Below, piece after piece: positions 24,853 through 34,486 of a DNA stretch of 64,000 bases (the stretch's first letter is position 1; every line of letters begins with the position of its first letter). The DNA comes from Aeromicrobium wangtongii (GTDB lineage Bacteria; Actinomycetota; Actinomycetes; Propionibacteriales; Nocardioidaceae), in contig NZ_CP102173.1 of the NCBI RefSeq assembly GCF_024584515.1, positions 496,001-560,000 on the forward strand, read 5' to 3'. Under the pieces are notes generated by a model, which worked only from the letters and a program-made list of their open reading frames with translations, did not search any database and was not told where the DNA came from. The position numbers and the translations under genes were made by a program.

Positions 24853-25997
24853 TCCTCTTCTTCTCGGTCGGCGGCGAGGATCTCCGCAGACCTGGCGTCG
24901 GTCTTGGGCGCCAGCACCGACACCGACTCGTCGATGCGCTCATTGGCGTAGCGCAGGATCTCCGCGACACTCGCGGCGACCGGGACGGCCAGGAAGGCGC
25001 CGGTGATGCCGAACATCGACCCACCGGCGGTGACGCTCATCAGCACGACGGCGGGGTGCAGGTTCATGTTCTTGCCCTGCAGCACCGGCGACAGGACATT
25101 GCCCTCGAGCTGCTGGACCAGGACCACGATGACCAGGGCGATCAGGGCGTCCTTCCAGTCATTGGTCACCAGGGTCACCAGGACGGCCAGGGCGCCACTG
25201 ATGAAGGCGCCGACGATCGGGATGTACCCGCCGAAGAAGGTGATGACCGCCAGCGGGACGGCCAGCGGTGACCCGAGGATCGCCAGTCCGGCGCCGATGA
25301 TGACGGCATCGATCAGCGCGACGAGGCTCTGCGTGCGGATGAATCCGCCGAGCGTCGACCACACCCGGGCGAGCATCTCGGTCAGGTGCGCGCCGGCGCG
25401 CTGGCCGCCGATGGCCGTGACCCAGGGCAGGAACTTGTGGCCGTCCTTGACGAAGAAGAACGTCAGCATCAGGATCAGCACGAGGTTGACGATGATCGAC
25501 GTGGCCGTGGTGATCGTCGAGAACACACCCGCGCTGATGGCGGTGGCACTGGACTGCAGCTTCTCCTGCACGGCCTCGAAGGCACGGGTGATCTGCCCGT
25601 CCGACAGGTTCAGCGGCTCGCCGGCGACCCAGTCGCGCACCTTCTGCAGGCCGCCCGACGCGCCCGAGGCGATCTCGCCGGCCTGGCCGGCCACCTGGGG
25701 GGTCAGGATCGCGATGACGCCGACCAGCACGCCGATGAAGCTGATGACGACGAGCGCCGCCGCCAGCGCCGATGGCCAGCCCTTGCTGCGCAGCCAGCCG
25801 ACCGGCGGACCGAGCACCGTCGAGACGATCAGCGCCATCGAGACGGGGAAGATCACCATCCAGATGTGCCCGATGCCCCAGCCGATGACATAGCCGGCCA
25901 CCGCGATGACGATGATCCGGAGCCCCCACCGCTGCAGCCCGGCGAAGGCGTCGTCGATCACGACACCGCGGTCTCTGATTCTCTGCTCCTCAGCCAC
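24849..25997 (-). CDS. AI-2E family (TqsA/PerM-like) transporter
   Basis: A 382-residue membrane protein with about eight helices and the family block FFGGYIPIVGAFISGALAVL followed by QQLEGNVLSPVLQGKNMNLHP near the C-terminus. Members are proposed to move autoinducer-2, sodium ions or other small solutes; the true substrate is uncertain. The N-terminal 25 residues and C-terminal 30 residues (charged, ending EEED) are cytoplasmic. It is convergent with the DUF222-HNH gene. Confidence 0.88.
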   Translation of the reverse strand: MAEEQRIRDRGVVIDDAFAGLQRWGLRIIVIAVAGYVIGWGIGHIWMVIFPVSMALIVSTVLGPPVGWLRSKGWPSALAAALVVISFIGVLVGVIAILTPQVAGQAGEIASGASGGLQKVRDWVAGEPLNLSDGQITRAFEAVQEKLQSSATAISAGVFSTITTATSIIVNLVLILMLTFFFVKDGHKFLPWVTAIGGQRAGAHLTEMLARVWSTLGGFIRTQSLVALIDAVIIGAGLAILGSPLAVPLAVITFFGGYIPIVGAFISGALAVLVTLVTNDWKDALIALVIVVLVQQLEGNVLSPVLQGKNMNLHPAVVLMSVTAGGSMFGITGAFLAVPVAASVAEILRYANERIDESVSVLAPKTDARSAEILAADREEED

Positions 25998-26033
25998 CGG
26001 CCCAGCCTAGTGGCCATCGGGCTCGCCAGCCGG

Positions 26034-26711
26034 TCAGGACTCCAGCCGCCAGTCGACCGGCTCGGCTCCCTGGGCGGAGAGCAGCTCGTTGGCACGGCTG
26101 AACGGCCGCGAGCCGAAGAAGCCGCGCGACGCCGACAGCGGGCTGGGGTGGGCGGACTCGATCGCGGGGACGTTGCCGAGCAGGGGCCGCAGGCTCTGCG
26201 CGTCACGTCCCCACAGGATCGCGACGAGCGGCCGGTCGCGGGCCACGAGTGCCCGGATCGCCTGCTCGGTCACGGCCTCCCAGCCCTTGCCGCGATGGCT
26301 GGCCGAGACGCCCGGCGTCACCGTGAGCACCCGGTTGAGCAGCAGGACGCCCTGGCGTGACCACGGGGTGAGGTCGCCCGAGGACGCCGGCGGGACGTCC
26401 AGGTCGGCCTGCAGCTCGGTGAAGATGTTGACCAGGCTGCGCGGCAGCGGGCGGACGTCGGGTGCCACGGAGAACGACAGGCCCACCGGGTGCCCCGGCG
26501 TCGGGTAGGGGTCCTGGCCGGTGATGAGCACCTTGACGTCGGCCATCGGCTCGGCGAAGGCCCGCAGCACGGCATCGCCGTCGGGCAGGTAGCCGCGGCC
26601 CGCGGCGATCTCGTCACGCAGGAAACCGCCCATCTCGGCGATCCGGTCGGCGACCGGCGACAGCGCCTCGGCCCAGTCGGGGGCCATGAGCTCGCTCAGC
26701 GGTCGGTTCAT
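26034..26711 (-). CDS. ung: Uracil-DNA glycosylase, family 1
   Basis: A 225-residue glycosylase that removes uracil from DNA. Motifs are complete: the catalytic aspartate and DNA-binding loop [26 protein letters not shown], and the minor-groove loop [18 protein letters not shown]. Length fits family 1 enzymes. The ATG at 26711 overlaps the upstream MFS gene stop (ATGA), so the two are co-transcribed although their functions appear unrelated. Confidence 0.97.
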   Translation of the reverse strand: MNRPLSELMAPDWAEALSPVADRIAEMGGFLRDEIAAGRGYLPDGDAVLRAFAEPMADVKVLITGQDPYPTPGHPVGLSFSVAPDVRPLPRSLVNIFTELQADLDVPPASSGDLTPWSRQGVLLLNRVLTVTPGVSASHRGKGWEAVTEQAIRALVARDRPLVAILWGRDAQSLRPLLGNVPAIESAHPSPLSASRGFFGSRPFSRANELLSAQGAEPVDWRLES

Positions 26712-27859
26712 GTGCGGCTCGTCTCCTGCGGTGCGAGGGCGCGCGGAGCCAGCAGGCCCGCGGCCAGACATCCTACGATCGGCAGCGCGAACGCGGTCGT
26801 CAACGAGACCCAGTTCGTCAGCAGCCCGATGAGCGACGGGCCCGCGAGCAGGCCGAGGTAGCCCATGCTGGTCACGCGCGCCAGGTACGTGCCGGACGCC
26901 GAGGCGTCGACATTGCCGGCCGCGGAGAAGAACTGCGGCACGCAGCCGGCCAGCCCGATGCCGAACACCGCCCAGGCGGCGATCGCCAGCGCGGCATTGG
27001 GAGCGAGTGCGGCCCCCAGCAGCCCTACGGCGCCGACGAGCGCCGCTCGGCTGACGTAGACAGCCGGGCCCCACGCCGCGACGACGCGGTCGGCCACCAG
27101 GCGCACCGCCGTCATCGTGATCGAGAACGCGCCGTACGCGAAGGCCGCGATGGTCTCGCTGGAGCCGAGCGAGTCGCGCAGGTGGACGGTGCTCCAGTCG
27201 TAGGCAACGCCCTCGCCCAGCAGCAGCGCGAAGGCCAGCAGGCCGAGCAGCAGCACGCGGGACGTCCACGGGGCGCGGGTGCGTGGAGCCGCGTCGGGCT
27301 CGGGCGCCGGTGCGGCGACCAGCGAGGACCGCAGCGACAGGGCTGCGACGACTCCGACGGCGGCGGCCACGCCCAGCGTGACCCGCAGATCGACGTCCAG
27401 CGCGATCAAGGACCCGCCCAGGATCGAGGCGATCAGGCCGCCGAGGGAGAAGAAGGCGTGGAACGCCGACATGATCGGACGGCCGTAGGCCCGCTCGACC
27501 ACGACGGCCTGCGCGTTCTGCGCCACGTCGACGATGCCGTTGAAGAAGCCGACGACAGCCAGGGCGAGGACGAGCTGGGTGCCGCTGGTCGCAAGCGCCG
27601 GGCCGGGCAGGGACAGCGCGAGGGCGACCGCGGCAGTGGTCACGACGGGACGGCTGCCGAGCCGGTCGATGGCCGGTCCGGCCAGCTGCATCCCGATCCA
27701 CGCCATCGCGCCCAGCACCAGCAGGAAGAGGCCCAGGTCGGCCTGGTCGACACCCGTTCGATCCTTGATCGTGGGGATGTTCACGACCCACATGCCGAGC
27801 AGGAAGCCGTTGAGGGCGAACAGACCGAAGGTCGCGGTCCGGGCGCGGGTGGGTGGCAT
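26708..27859 (-). CDS. MFS transporter (12 helices)
   Basis: A major facilitator of about 383 residues. It resembles the group of actinobacterial MFS carriers with [17 protein letters not shown] after helix 1 and [19 protein letters not shown] in the N-terminal half, which are often annotated as sugar or drug carriers. The ATG at 27859 has the -10 box TACGCT six bases upstream; an ATG at 27928 would overlap the divergent MFS gene. Substrate unknown. Co-transcribed with ung. Confidence 0.82.
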   Translation of the reverse strand: MPPTRARTATFGLFALNGFLLGMWVVNIPTIKDRTGVDQADLGLFLLVLGAMAWIGMQLAGPAIDRLGSRPVVTTAAVALALSLPGPALATSGTQLVLALAVVGFFNGIVDVAQNAQAVVVERAYGRPIMSAFHAFFSLGGLIASILGGSLIALDVDLRVTLGVAAAVGVVAALSLRSSLVAAPAPEPDAAPRTRAPWTSRVLLLGLLAFALLLGEGVAYDWSTVHLRDSLGSSETIAAFAYGAFSITMTAVRLVADRVVAAWGPAVYVSRAALVGAVGLLGAALAPNAALAIAAWAVFGIGLAGCVPQFFSAAGNVDASASGTYLARVTSMGYLGLLAGPSLIGLLTNWVSLTTAFALPIVGCLAAGLLAPRALAPQETSRT

Positions 27860-27865
27860 CGCCTG

Positions 27866-27871
27866 AGCGTA
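27866..27871 (-). promoter_or_regulatory. -10 box before MFS-ung operon (leaderless)
   Basis: On the minus strand TACGCT lies six bases before the ATG at 27859, predicting transcription from the start codon. It is the main reason for choosing this start. Confidence 0.4.
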
Positions 27872-27917
27872 TCCGGCCTCCTGCTGCCCGAGTGGCTGCC
27901 GGTAGGGTGGGGCAGCT

Positions 27918-29138
27918 GTGTCAGCCATCGCTTCCTACCGCGCGCTCCTGCGGATCGTCGGGCCCGCCTACATCCTCGTAGCCTTCCTCGGGCGGATTCC
28001 GCTTGCCATGAGCCAGCTGGGAGTCCTCGTCCTGGTGAGCGAGACCACGGACCGCTACGGCGTCGGCGGCGCCGCGGCCGGCATCCTGGCTGTCTCCAAC
28101 GCGATCGGGGCGCCGATCTTCGGAGCGCTCACGGACCGCATCGGACAGCGTCCCGTGGTGCTCGTGCAGTCCCTCATGGGTGCCCTCGGCCTGGCCGGCA
28201 TCGTCGCCGTGACGGACCCGGGCGCCTCGCAGGCGACGATCTTCGCGATGGCCGCCGTCGCCGGGTTCGCGATCCCGCAGGTCGGGCCCTTGGCGCGGGT
28301 GCGCTGGCGTCCGATCACCAAGGACAAGGGCGATCAGCGCCGGCTCGTGGACGCCGCCTTCTCGTACGAGGGCGCCGCCGACGAGGCGTCGTTCGTGCTG
28401 GGCCCCGCCGCGATCGGTGTGCTGGCGATCATCGCCGAGCCGTCCGGGGCGCTGCTGGCCGCGGCCGCCCTGCTGGCGATCTTCGGTTCGTGGTTCGCGA
28501 TCCACCCCACGTCCGCACTGGTGGCCCGCCGGACCGTCACCGGTGCCGGCGGCACCGAACCGCTGTGGACCGGGGTGTTCGTGGTGCTCGTGATGGCGCA
28601 GCTGTGCGTCGGCATGATCTTCGGCAGCGTGCAGACCGGCACCACGGTGCTCGCGACATCGGAGGGCCAGCCCGGGCTGGCCGGCCTGATCCACGCGGTG
28701 CTCGGCATCGGCAGCGTCATCGCCGGGCTCGCGATCACGGGTCTGCCCGAGCGGGTGCTGTACGCGACCCGGATGGCCGTCGCATCGGTCGGCCTGCTGA
28801 TCCTGACCTCGCCGCTGCTGCTGGTCGACTCGCTGCCGGCACTGATCACCGTCATCGCCCTGATGGGCTTCGCCGTGGCGCCCTACATGATCAGCAACTT
28901 CGCCCTGGCCGGCATCCTGGTGCCGGTCCGCAAGGTCAGCACCGCGATGACGATGCTCGCCGGCGCGACCGGCATCGGCTACGCGATCGGCGCGGCGCTG
29001 GCCGGGCGGCTCGCCGATGCCAACGACCACACCTCGGCCTTCGCCGTGACGGTCGCGGCCGCAGGGCTGGCGGTCGTCATCGCCCTGGTCTCGAACCGCG
29101 CCCTGCGTGAGGCCGTCCCCGTCGACCAGGGCTACTGA
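27918..29138 (+). CDS. MFS transporter, divergent from the MFS-ung operon
   Basis: A 406-residue major facilitator with twelve helices and the loop motif [14 protein letters not shown] between helices 2 and 3. The N-terminal segment [19 protein letters not shown] resembles actinobacterial efflux-type MFS proteins. It starts with a GTG at 27918, with TAGGGT nine bases upstream. It is not a close paralogue of the divergent MFS gene. Substrate unknown. Confidence 0.82.
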   Translation: MSAIASYRALLRIVGPAYILVAFLGRIPLAMSQLGVLVLVSETTDRYGVGGAAAGILAVSNAIGAPIFGALTDRIGQRPVVLVQSLMGALGLAGIVAVTDPGASQATIFAMAAVAGFAIPQVGPLARVRWRPITKDKGDQRRLVDAAFSYEGAADEASFVLGPAAIGVLAIIAEPSGALLAAAALLAIFGSWFAIHPTSALVARRTVTGAGGTEPLWTGVFVVLVMAQLCVGMIFGSVQTGTTVLATSEGQPGLAGLIHAVLGIGSVIAGLAITGLPERVLYATRMAVASVGLLILTSPLLLVDSLPALITVIALMGFAVAPYMISNFALAGILVPVRKVSTAMTMLAGATGIGYAIGAALAGRLADANDHTSAFAVTVAAAGLAVVIALVSNRALREAVPVDQGY

Positions 29139-29145
29139 CCCCGGG

Positions 29146-30255
29146 TCAGAGGGCGTCGAGCGGAGTGACGTCGAGGCCGAGGGCCTCACCGACGGCCCCG
29201 TTGACCAGGTGCCCGTCGTGGGTGCTGAGACCTCCGGCGAGAGCAGCGTCGTCGGTGACGGCCTGCTTCCAGCCCCGGTCGGCGATCGCGACGGCGTAGG
29301 GCATCGTGACGTTGGTCAGCGCGTACGTCGAGGTGCGCGGCACGGCGCCGGGCATGTTGGCGACGCAGTAGAAGATCGAGTCGTGGACCCGGAACGTCGG
29401 GTCGTCGTGCGTCGTCGCGTGTGAGCTCTCGAAGCAGCCGCCCTGGTCGATCGCGATGTCGACGAGCACTGATCCCGGACGCATCTGGGCGACCAGGTCG
29501 TCGCTGACCAGGGTGGGCGCCTTGGCGCCGGGCACCAGCACCGCGCCGATGACCAGATCGGCCTCCCGGACGGCCTTCTCGACCGCGAACGAGCTCGACG
29601 CGACCGTGGTGATCATGCCCTGGAAGCGGGCATCGACGGCACGCAGCTTGGCGACGTCCAGGTCGAGGATCTCCACCCGCGCGCCCATGCCACGTGCCAC
29701 CTCGGCGGCGTTGACGCCCGAGACACCGGCGCCGATCACGACGACGTCGGCGGGATAGACACCCGGCACTCCGCCGGGCAGGACACCGCGTCCGCCGTTG
29801 CTGGCCATGAGGTGCTGGAAGCCGACCTGGGGTGCGAGCCGTCCGGCGACCTCGGACATCGGCGCGAGCAGGGGCAGCGAGCGGTCGGCCAGCTGCACCG
29901 TCTCGTAGGCGATCGAGGTCGTCCCGGCGGCCAGCAGGGCATCGGCGCACGGCCGGCTCGCGGCCAGGTGCAGGTAGGTGAACAGGGTCTGACCGCGCCG
30001 CAGGCGCCCGTACTCCTGCTCGATGGGCTCCTTGACCTTGAGCACCAGCTCGGCGGCGGCCCACACGTCGTCCGCGGTGTCGAGGATCTTGGCGCCGGCC
30101 GCGACGAACTCCGCATCCGTGATCGACGACCCGGCGCCGGCGTCCTTCTCGATCACGACGTCATGGCCGTGCCGCACCAGCTCGTGCACGCCCGCCGGGG
30201 TGATCGCGACGCGGTACTCGTGGTTCTTGATCTCGCGGGGGACACCGACCAGCAT
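29146..30255 (-). CDS. ald: Alanine dehydrogenase
   Basis: A 369-residue NAD-dependent enzyme that interconverts L-alanine and pyruvate plus ammonia. It begins MLVGVPREIKNHEYRVAI, holds KVKEPIEQEY with the catalytic lysine, the Rossmann motif VVIGAGVSGVNAAEVARG and the late HDSIFYCVANMPGAVPRTST region. Length and order match bacterial Ald. It is divergent from an Lrp/AsnC regulator, the usual arrangement for the AldR control of ald by alanine. Confidence 0.97.
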   Translation of the reverse strand: MLVGVPREIKNHEYRVAITPAGVHELVRHGHDVVIEKDAGAGSSITDAEFVAAGAKILDTADDVWAAAELVLKVKEPIEQEYGRLRRGQTLFTYLHLAASRPCADALLAAGTTSIAYETVQLADRSLPLLAPMSEVAGRLAPQVGFQHLMASNGGRGVLPGGVPGVYPADVVVIGAGVSGVNAAEVARGMGARVEILDLDVAKLRAVDARFQGMITTVASSSFAVEKAVREADLVIGAVLVPGAKAPTLVSDDLVAQMRPGSVLVDIAIDQGGCFESSHATTHDDPTFRVHDSIFYCVANMPGAVPRTSTYALTNVTMPYAVAIADRGWKQAVTDDAALAGGLSTHDGHLVNGAVGEALGLDVTPLDAL

Positions 30256-30301
30256 GACTGCTCCTTCGACCGTGGGCGCTTTTTTCCATGGTGAAGGAAG
30301 T

Positions 30302-30312
30302 GCATCGGATGC
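30302..30312. promoter_or_regulatory. Inverted repeat in ald/Lrp intergenic region
   Basis: GCATC, one base, GATGC form a perfect inverted repeat in the divergent control region. It may be a site for the adjacent Lrp-type regulator. Confidence 0.35.
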
Positions 30313-30353
30313 GGCAACGGCCTGAACAAGATTCTGTACAGTGGCCGAACAGC

Positions 30354-30365
30354 GCGTAAATACGC
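30354..30365. promoter_or_regulatory. Candidate Lrp/AldR operator
   Basis: GCGTA-AA-TACGC, with arms that are exact reverse complements, lies 28 bases before the regulator start and in an AT-richer stretch. A further palindrome CTGTACAG occurs at 30334-30341. Spaced short palindromes between divergent ald and lrp genes fit multi-site binding by an Lrp octamer. Confidence 0.4.
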
Positions 30366-30392
30366 CGGTTCGCCGCTGCTGGAGGCTGCACC

Positions 30393-30857
30393 ATGAAGGA
30401 TGTTCGCGAGCTCGACACCATCGACGGGCGCATCGTCACCCAGCTGCGTCGTCAGGGCCGCCTGCCGAACAACGCACTGGCCGCCGCCGTGGGCATCGCG
30501 CCGTCGACCTGCCTGACCCGGGTTCGTGGCCTCGTCGACCGCGGGGTCATCGCCGGCTTCCACGCCGAGGTCGACCCGGCGTGGTTCGGCCGCCCCATCC
30601 AGGCGATGATCGCGGTGCGGCTGCGCAGTGACGCCCGCAGCGCGATCAACGAGTTCTCCGACCGGCTGGCCGCGATGACCGAGGTGCTGAACGTGTTCTT
30701 CCTGGCCGGGGCGGACGACTTCCACGTCCATGTCGCGGCCCGCGACCCCGATGACCTGCGGTCCTTCGTCGTCGACCACCTGAGCTCGGCGCCCGAGGTG
30801 GCCCTGACCGAGACCAACCTGATCTTCGAGCACAAGCGAGGCCGCCTCGCGGAGTGA
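30393..30857 (+). CDS. Lrp/AsnC-family transcriptional regulator (AldR-like)
   Basis: A 154-residue regulator. The N-terminal helix-turn-helix covers about residues 5-60 (NNALAAAVGIAPSTCLTRV) and the C-terminal RAM ligand-binding domain follows (FFLAGADDFHVHVAARD). Such proteins sense amino acids. Divergence from ald and the palindromes between them make control of alanine catabolism likely, as with AldR of mycobacteria. The ATG at 30393 follows a GGAGG site. Confidence 0.9.
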   Translation: MKDVRELDTIDGRIVTQLRRQGRLPNNALAAAVGIAPSTCLTRVRGLVDRGVIAGFHAEVDPAWFGRPIQAMIAVRLRSDARSAINEFSDRLAAMTEVLNVFFLAGADDFHVHVAARDPDDLRSFVVDHLSSAPEVALTETNLIFEHKRGRLAE

Positions 30858-30860
30858 GCC

Positions 30861-31901
30861 TCAGTCCGAGAGGTCGATGTCCTTGAACCAGGAGTCGGTG
30901 GCGTAGTCGGTCGTGAATCCCAGTGCGAGGTACAGCTGGTCGGCCTTGGTGGGGGAGTCCGCGTCGACCTCGAGCCCGACCCGGTCACGGCCGCGCCGGG
31001 CAGCATCGGCGATCACGGCGCCCAGCAACGACTTGGCCACCCCACGGCCCCGCGCGGCCCGGTTGACGCCGATGTACTCGACGTACGAGCCCTCGGCACC
31101 GCCTTCGGGCGCCGACAGGACCGAGCACACCACGGAGCCGGCGGGCACCGGCTGGCCGCCGTCCTCCGGCTCGACATAGGCCAGCCACCAGTGGTCCCAG
31201 CTGTGACCGGGATCCTCGCGCAGGCGCTGGACGAACTCCGGAAAGCTCTCGCGATAGGAGTTGAAGTGGTCCTCGAAGGACTCCTCGAGCATCTGGTGGA
31301 CGATCTGCAGGTCCGCCGCCACCGGCAGCCCGTTCTCGTGCCGCTCGACCGGACGGACGATGACGCCGGCGCGGGGCTCGAGCTCGGCCTCCTCGGGAGT
31401 CACCGGCCGCTCCATGTGCAGCCAGGTGCGCTTCTTGGCGTACCCGGCCAGCGCGAGCCAGCCGGCCTGGCGGGTGTCCTTGGCGAACGGGCTCTCGTCG
31501 AGGCGGGTCTCGGTCACGCCGCGCAGGCGGGCCATCGCGATCGCCGCCTCCTCGGCCCAGGCGTAGAAGGCGTGGGCGATCGAGTCGATCTCGGGGACGT
31601 CGCGGTCGAAGTAGCCCCACACCAGCGCGCGTCCGGCGGCCCGGTCGTGCACCGTGATCCAGGCGCGCGGGACGTCGTCCGCGCCGACCGCGACCAGCTG
31701 GCGCCGGGTCCACGAGGCCTGCCCGGCCACCTCGGACTCGATGCCCGCCGGGTCGACGTGTGCCCCGCCGGTGCCCTGCAGCTCGTCGAGGCGACGCAGC
31801 TCGACCAGCGCGTCGATGTCGTCGTAGACGGGGACGCGGGCACGCCACGCTCCGGGCAGCTCGGGCAGGTCCGGGGTGGGTTCACTCATGGCATCGGTCA
31901 T
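30861..31901 (-). CDS. GNAT acetyltransferase, probably tandem domains
   Basis: A protein of about 346 residues. The C-terminal GNAT domain is clear: YVEYIGVNRAARGRGVAKSL binds acetyl-CoA, followed by LEVDADSPTKADQLYLALGF. The N-terminal 190 residues look like a second, degenerate GNAT fold, a layout also seen in mycothiol synthase and related actinobacterial proteins, but the mycothiol synthase assignment is not secure. Start is uncertain: ATGs at 31910, 31901 and 31889 are all possible, with GGAGA just upstream of the first. It is 35 bases after another acetyltransferase gene. Confidence 0.78.
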   Translation of the reverse strand: MTDAMSEPTPDLPELPGAWRARVPVYDDIDALVELRRLDELQGTGGAHVDPAGIESEVAGQASWTRRQLVAVGADDVPRAWITVHDRAAGRALVWGYFDRDVPEIDSIAHAFYAWAEEAAIAMARLRGVTETRLDESPFAKDTRQAGWLALAGYAKKRTWLHMERPVTPEEAELEPRAGVIVRPVERHENGLPVAADLQIVHQMLEESFEDHFNSYRESFPEFVQRLREDPGHSWDHWWLAYVEPEDGGQPVPAGSVVCSVLSAPEGGAEGSYVEYIGVNRAARGRGVAKSLLGAVIADAARRGRDRVGLEVDADSPTKADQLYLALGFTTDYATDSWFKDIDLSD

Positions 31902-31936
31902 CGGGGCCATTGTCTCCGATCGGGTGCGACGCTCTG

Positions 31937-32521
31937 TCACGGGTCCAGCCGGGCCCGCAACGCGGCGCGTGCCGCCGGCCACTCGTCATCGATCATCGAG
32001 AACTGGACGGTGTCGCGCCAGGTGCCGTCGCGGCGGATCCGGTGCTTGCGCAGGACCCCCTCGCGCTGCGCGCCGAGACGGGCGATCGCGGCCTGCGATC
32101 GCTGGTTGAAGATGTCGGTGTGCCACACGACGCGGACGCAGCCGAGGTCGTCGAAGGCTCGGGTCAGCAGCAGCAGCTTGGACTCGGTGTTCAGCCCGGT
32201 CCGCCAGTGCGCGGAGCCCAGCCAGGTGAAGCCGATCGCGACGGTGCGCAGGGTCGCGTCGACGTCGTAGAACGTCGTCAGGCCGGCCACCCGGCCCGTG
32301 GCGGTGTCGATCTGAGCCCACGCAACCAGCGCGGGATCGCCCAGGTAGCGGTCGACGAGCGCGCGGGCGGCGGCCAGGTCTCGCGGGCGCTCGAACGACA
32401 GCCACCTGAAGACCTCGTCGGAGTCCGCCGCTGCGAGCACCCCCTCGGCATGCTCGGGTGTCAACGGCTCCAGGCGGACGAGCCGGCTGGTCAGGGGCGC
32501 GGGATGATGGAAGTCCGGCAT
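31937..32521 (-). CDS. GNAT acetyltransferase, RimJ/RimL type
   Basis: A 194-residue acetyltransferase of the RimJ/RimL ribosomal-protein N-acetyltransferase group, with the family start TSRLVRLEPLTPEHAEGVLA, the segment FTWLGSAHWRTGLNTESKLL and the late RLGAQREGVLRKHRIRRDG. These acetylate protein N-termini or small-molecule amines; the substrate is unknown. It lies in a run of same-strand genes between an ASCH protein and the tandem GNAT gene. Confidence 0.85.
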   Translation of the reverse strand: MPDFHHPAPLTSRLVRLEPLTPEHAEGVLAAADSDEVFRWLSFERPRDLAAARALVDRYLGDPALVAWAQIDTATGRVAGLTTFYDVDATLRTVAIGFTWLGSAHWRTGLNTESKLLLLTRAFDDLGCVRVVWHTDIFNQRSQAAIARLGAQREGVLRKHRIRRDGTWRDTVQFSMIDDEWPAARAALRARLDP

Positions 32522-32529
32522 GGGGTCAG

Positions 32530-33021
32530 TCAGCGTGGGTAGAGGACGCGGAAGCGTTCCAGGACGATCGGCATGGTCGGGTCGAAGCCGCGGTCGTGGC
32601 TCGCGTGCTCGGTGAAGAACTGCTCGTGCACGGTCCGCCAGTGATCGAGCGAACGGTCGCCCTCACCCTCGAGGTGGGCGTGCTCGGCATCGACGTCCTC
32701 GAACGGCACGACGTCGACCCTCGTCACCTCGATGAGTGCGCGGGGCTGCTGTGCGCCGTCGAGGATGATCGCGAGGTCACCCACGCGGGGCAGCTGCTCG
32801 CCCTCGTGCTCGTAGTCCCAGGCGGCCCCGGCCGTGGCGGTCTTGGTGCCGTCCAGCACCAGGGCGATGAGCTCGTCGGCCTGCTCGGGCGTCGCGCCGA
32901 AGGCCCATGCCGGCGGGACGAGGGCCTCCCCGGAGAACGTGCCCAGGTAGCCGGGCACCGGATTGGTGCGGGTCTGGTGGCGCGCCACTGACCAGAAGGA
33001 GTCGAGCTGCTCGGCGGTCAT
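32530..33021 (-). CDS. ASCH-domain protein
   Basis: A 163-residue protein with an ASCH fold, a PUA-like RNA- or nucleotide-binding domain. The family signature is LIALVLDGTKTATAGAAWDY, in which the GxKxxT loop stands at the entrance of the binding cleft, and the C-terminal HYDRO-rich part FEDVDAEHAHLEGEGDRSL. Bacterial ASCH proteins include an N4-acetylcytidine amidohydrolase. The ATG at 33021 overlaps the stop of the upstream decarboxylase gene (ATGA). Confidence 0.85.
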   Translation of the reverse strand: MTAEQLDSFWSVARHQTRTNPVPGYLGTFSGEALVPPAWAFGATPEQADELIALVLDGTKTATAGAAWDYEHEGEQLPRVGDLAIILDGAQQPRALIEVTRVDVVPFEDVDAEHAHLEGEGDRSLDHWRTVHEQFFTEHASHDRGFDPTMPIVLERFRVLYPR

Positions 33022-34478
33022 TCCGTGAGCGTATCGGCCCCCGGCCGGGGCGGGCGGGAGAGCCGGTCGAGGAAGGCGGTCAGCAATGCCTCCCGCAGGG
33101 CCGGGGGAGCGACGTCCAGCAGGGCGTTGACCGGGGCCATCCGCTCCGGAGCCGTGACCTGCCCGGTCCCCGAGCCGAGGCCGGCCAGGGCCAGCAGGCC
33201 GTCGAACGCCTCGTCGTCCAGGGTGGCCGGGTCCAGCGACGAGGCCGCCGCGCGCAGGCCCTCGTCCACGACGATCGGTCCGGCCCCGACGGCGACCGCC
33301 ACCGACTCGCCGAGTGCGACCAGGAAGTCGGGCACGGCGTCAGCGGTCGCCGCCGAGACCGTGAGATGCAGCGAGGCCGGCATGTCGCGGAAGCTCATCT
33401 GGGGCTGCACGAACCAGCCGCGGGTGAGCATCTCGTCGCTGATCGTGAACACGTCGCACGATCCATCGGTCTGAAGTGTCACCAGGGTCGAGTCGGGGCG
33501 CGTCACCAGCCGCACGTGGTCCTGTGCCTCGATGCCGGCGACCAGCGCCGCCGTGCCGTCCAGGGCGGTCCGGACCAGATCGAGGTAGCCCTCGTCACCG
33601 ATCAGGTTCACGACGGCCCAAGCCGCGGCCAGCGGCCCGCCCGACTTCGTGGACTGCATTGTGGCGTTGAGCATCGTGTAGCCGGGCCAGTCGGCGCTGG
33701 CGAAGTACTGCGAGCGCCGCAGCGCCGCCGTGGCGTGCAGCAGCAGCGAGACGCCCTTCGGCGTGTACGCGTACTTGTGCAGGTCGGCCGAGATGCTCGT
33801 GACGCCCTCGACCCGGAAGTCCCACGGCTCGACGTCGTGGCCCAGCCGCTCAGCCCACGGCAGCACCCAGCCGCCGATGCACGCGTCCACGTGGAAGCGG
33901 ATCCCACGCGCGGACGTCTCGGCGGCGATCGCCCCGATCGGGTCGACGACCCCGTGCGCGTACGACGGCGCGGACGCCGCCACGAGCACGACCCGGTCGC
34001 CGAACGTGTCCATCGCCGTGGCCATCGCGGCCGGCTCGGCACGCTTGGTCACCGCGTCCACGTCGACCGCGACGCGCTCGACGCCGAAGTAGTGCGCGGC
34101 CTTGGCGAACGCGGCGTGGATCGTGGTCGGCACGATCATGACCGGTGCGACGACATCGGGTCGGGCGTCGCGCGCTCCCTGCACGGCCAGCAGGATCGAC
34201 TCGGTGCCGCCGGAGGTCACGGTGCCGACGACCTGCTCGGCACCGTGGAACCGGTCGCGGGCGAAGGCGACCAGATCGGTCTCCATCGCCAGCAGGCTCG
34301 GGAACGCCGTGGGGTCCAGACCGTTGGTCGACGCGTACATGGCCAGGGCCTGCTTGCCGAGTTCGTCGGCGTCGGCGAGCCCTGAGTCGTAGACATAGGC
34401 CAGGGTCCGTCCGCCGTGCGTCGGCAGGTCGTGCTCGCGCAGCTGCTCGAGCCGGCGCAGGATGTGCTCGGTCGGCAC
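33018..34478 (-). CDS. PLP-dependent group II decarboxylase / S1P-lyase-like enzyme
   Basis: A 486-residue PLP enzyme. The phosphate loop TVTSGGTESILLAVQ, the FHVDACIGGWVLPW block and the PLP lysine in SISADLHKYAYTPKG place it among the group II decarboxylases that include sphingosine-1-phosphate lyase and tyrosine or aspartate decarboxylases. The substrate is unknown. The GTG at 34478 follows a strong AGGAGGGC ribosome-binding site. The last 70 residues, rich in leucine and alanine, lie beyond the conserved core. Confidence 0.85.
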   Translation of the reverse strand: MPTEHILRRLEQLREHDLPTHGGRTLAYVYDSGLADADELGKQALAMYASTNGLDPTAFPSLLAMETDLVAFARDRFHGAEQVVGTVTSGGTESILLAVQGARDARPDVVAPVMIVPTTIHAAFAKAAHYFGVERVAVDVDAVTKRAEPAAMATAMDTFGDRVVLVAASAPSYAHGVVDPIGAIAAETSARGIRFHVDACIGGWVLPWAERLGHDVEPWDFRVEGVTSISADLHKYAYTPKGVSLLLHATAALRRSQYFASADWPGYTMLNATMQSTKSGGPLAAAWAVVNLIGDEGYLDLVRTALDGTAALVAGIEAQDHVRLVTRPDSTLVTLQTDGSCDVFTISDEMLTRGWFVQPQMSFRDMPASLHLTVSAATADAVPDFLVALGESVAVAVGAGPIVVDEGLRAAASSLDPATLDDEAFDGLLALAGLGSGTGQVTAPERMAPVNALLDVAPPALREALLTAFLDRLSRPPRPGADTLTE

Positions 34479-34486
34479 GTGCCCTC

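Noticed and set aside
30861..31901. Firm annotation of the tandem GNAT protein as mycothiol synthase MshD.
   Set aside because: Length and tandem layout fit, but the first domain is too divergent to assign from sequence alone.
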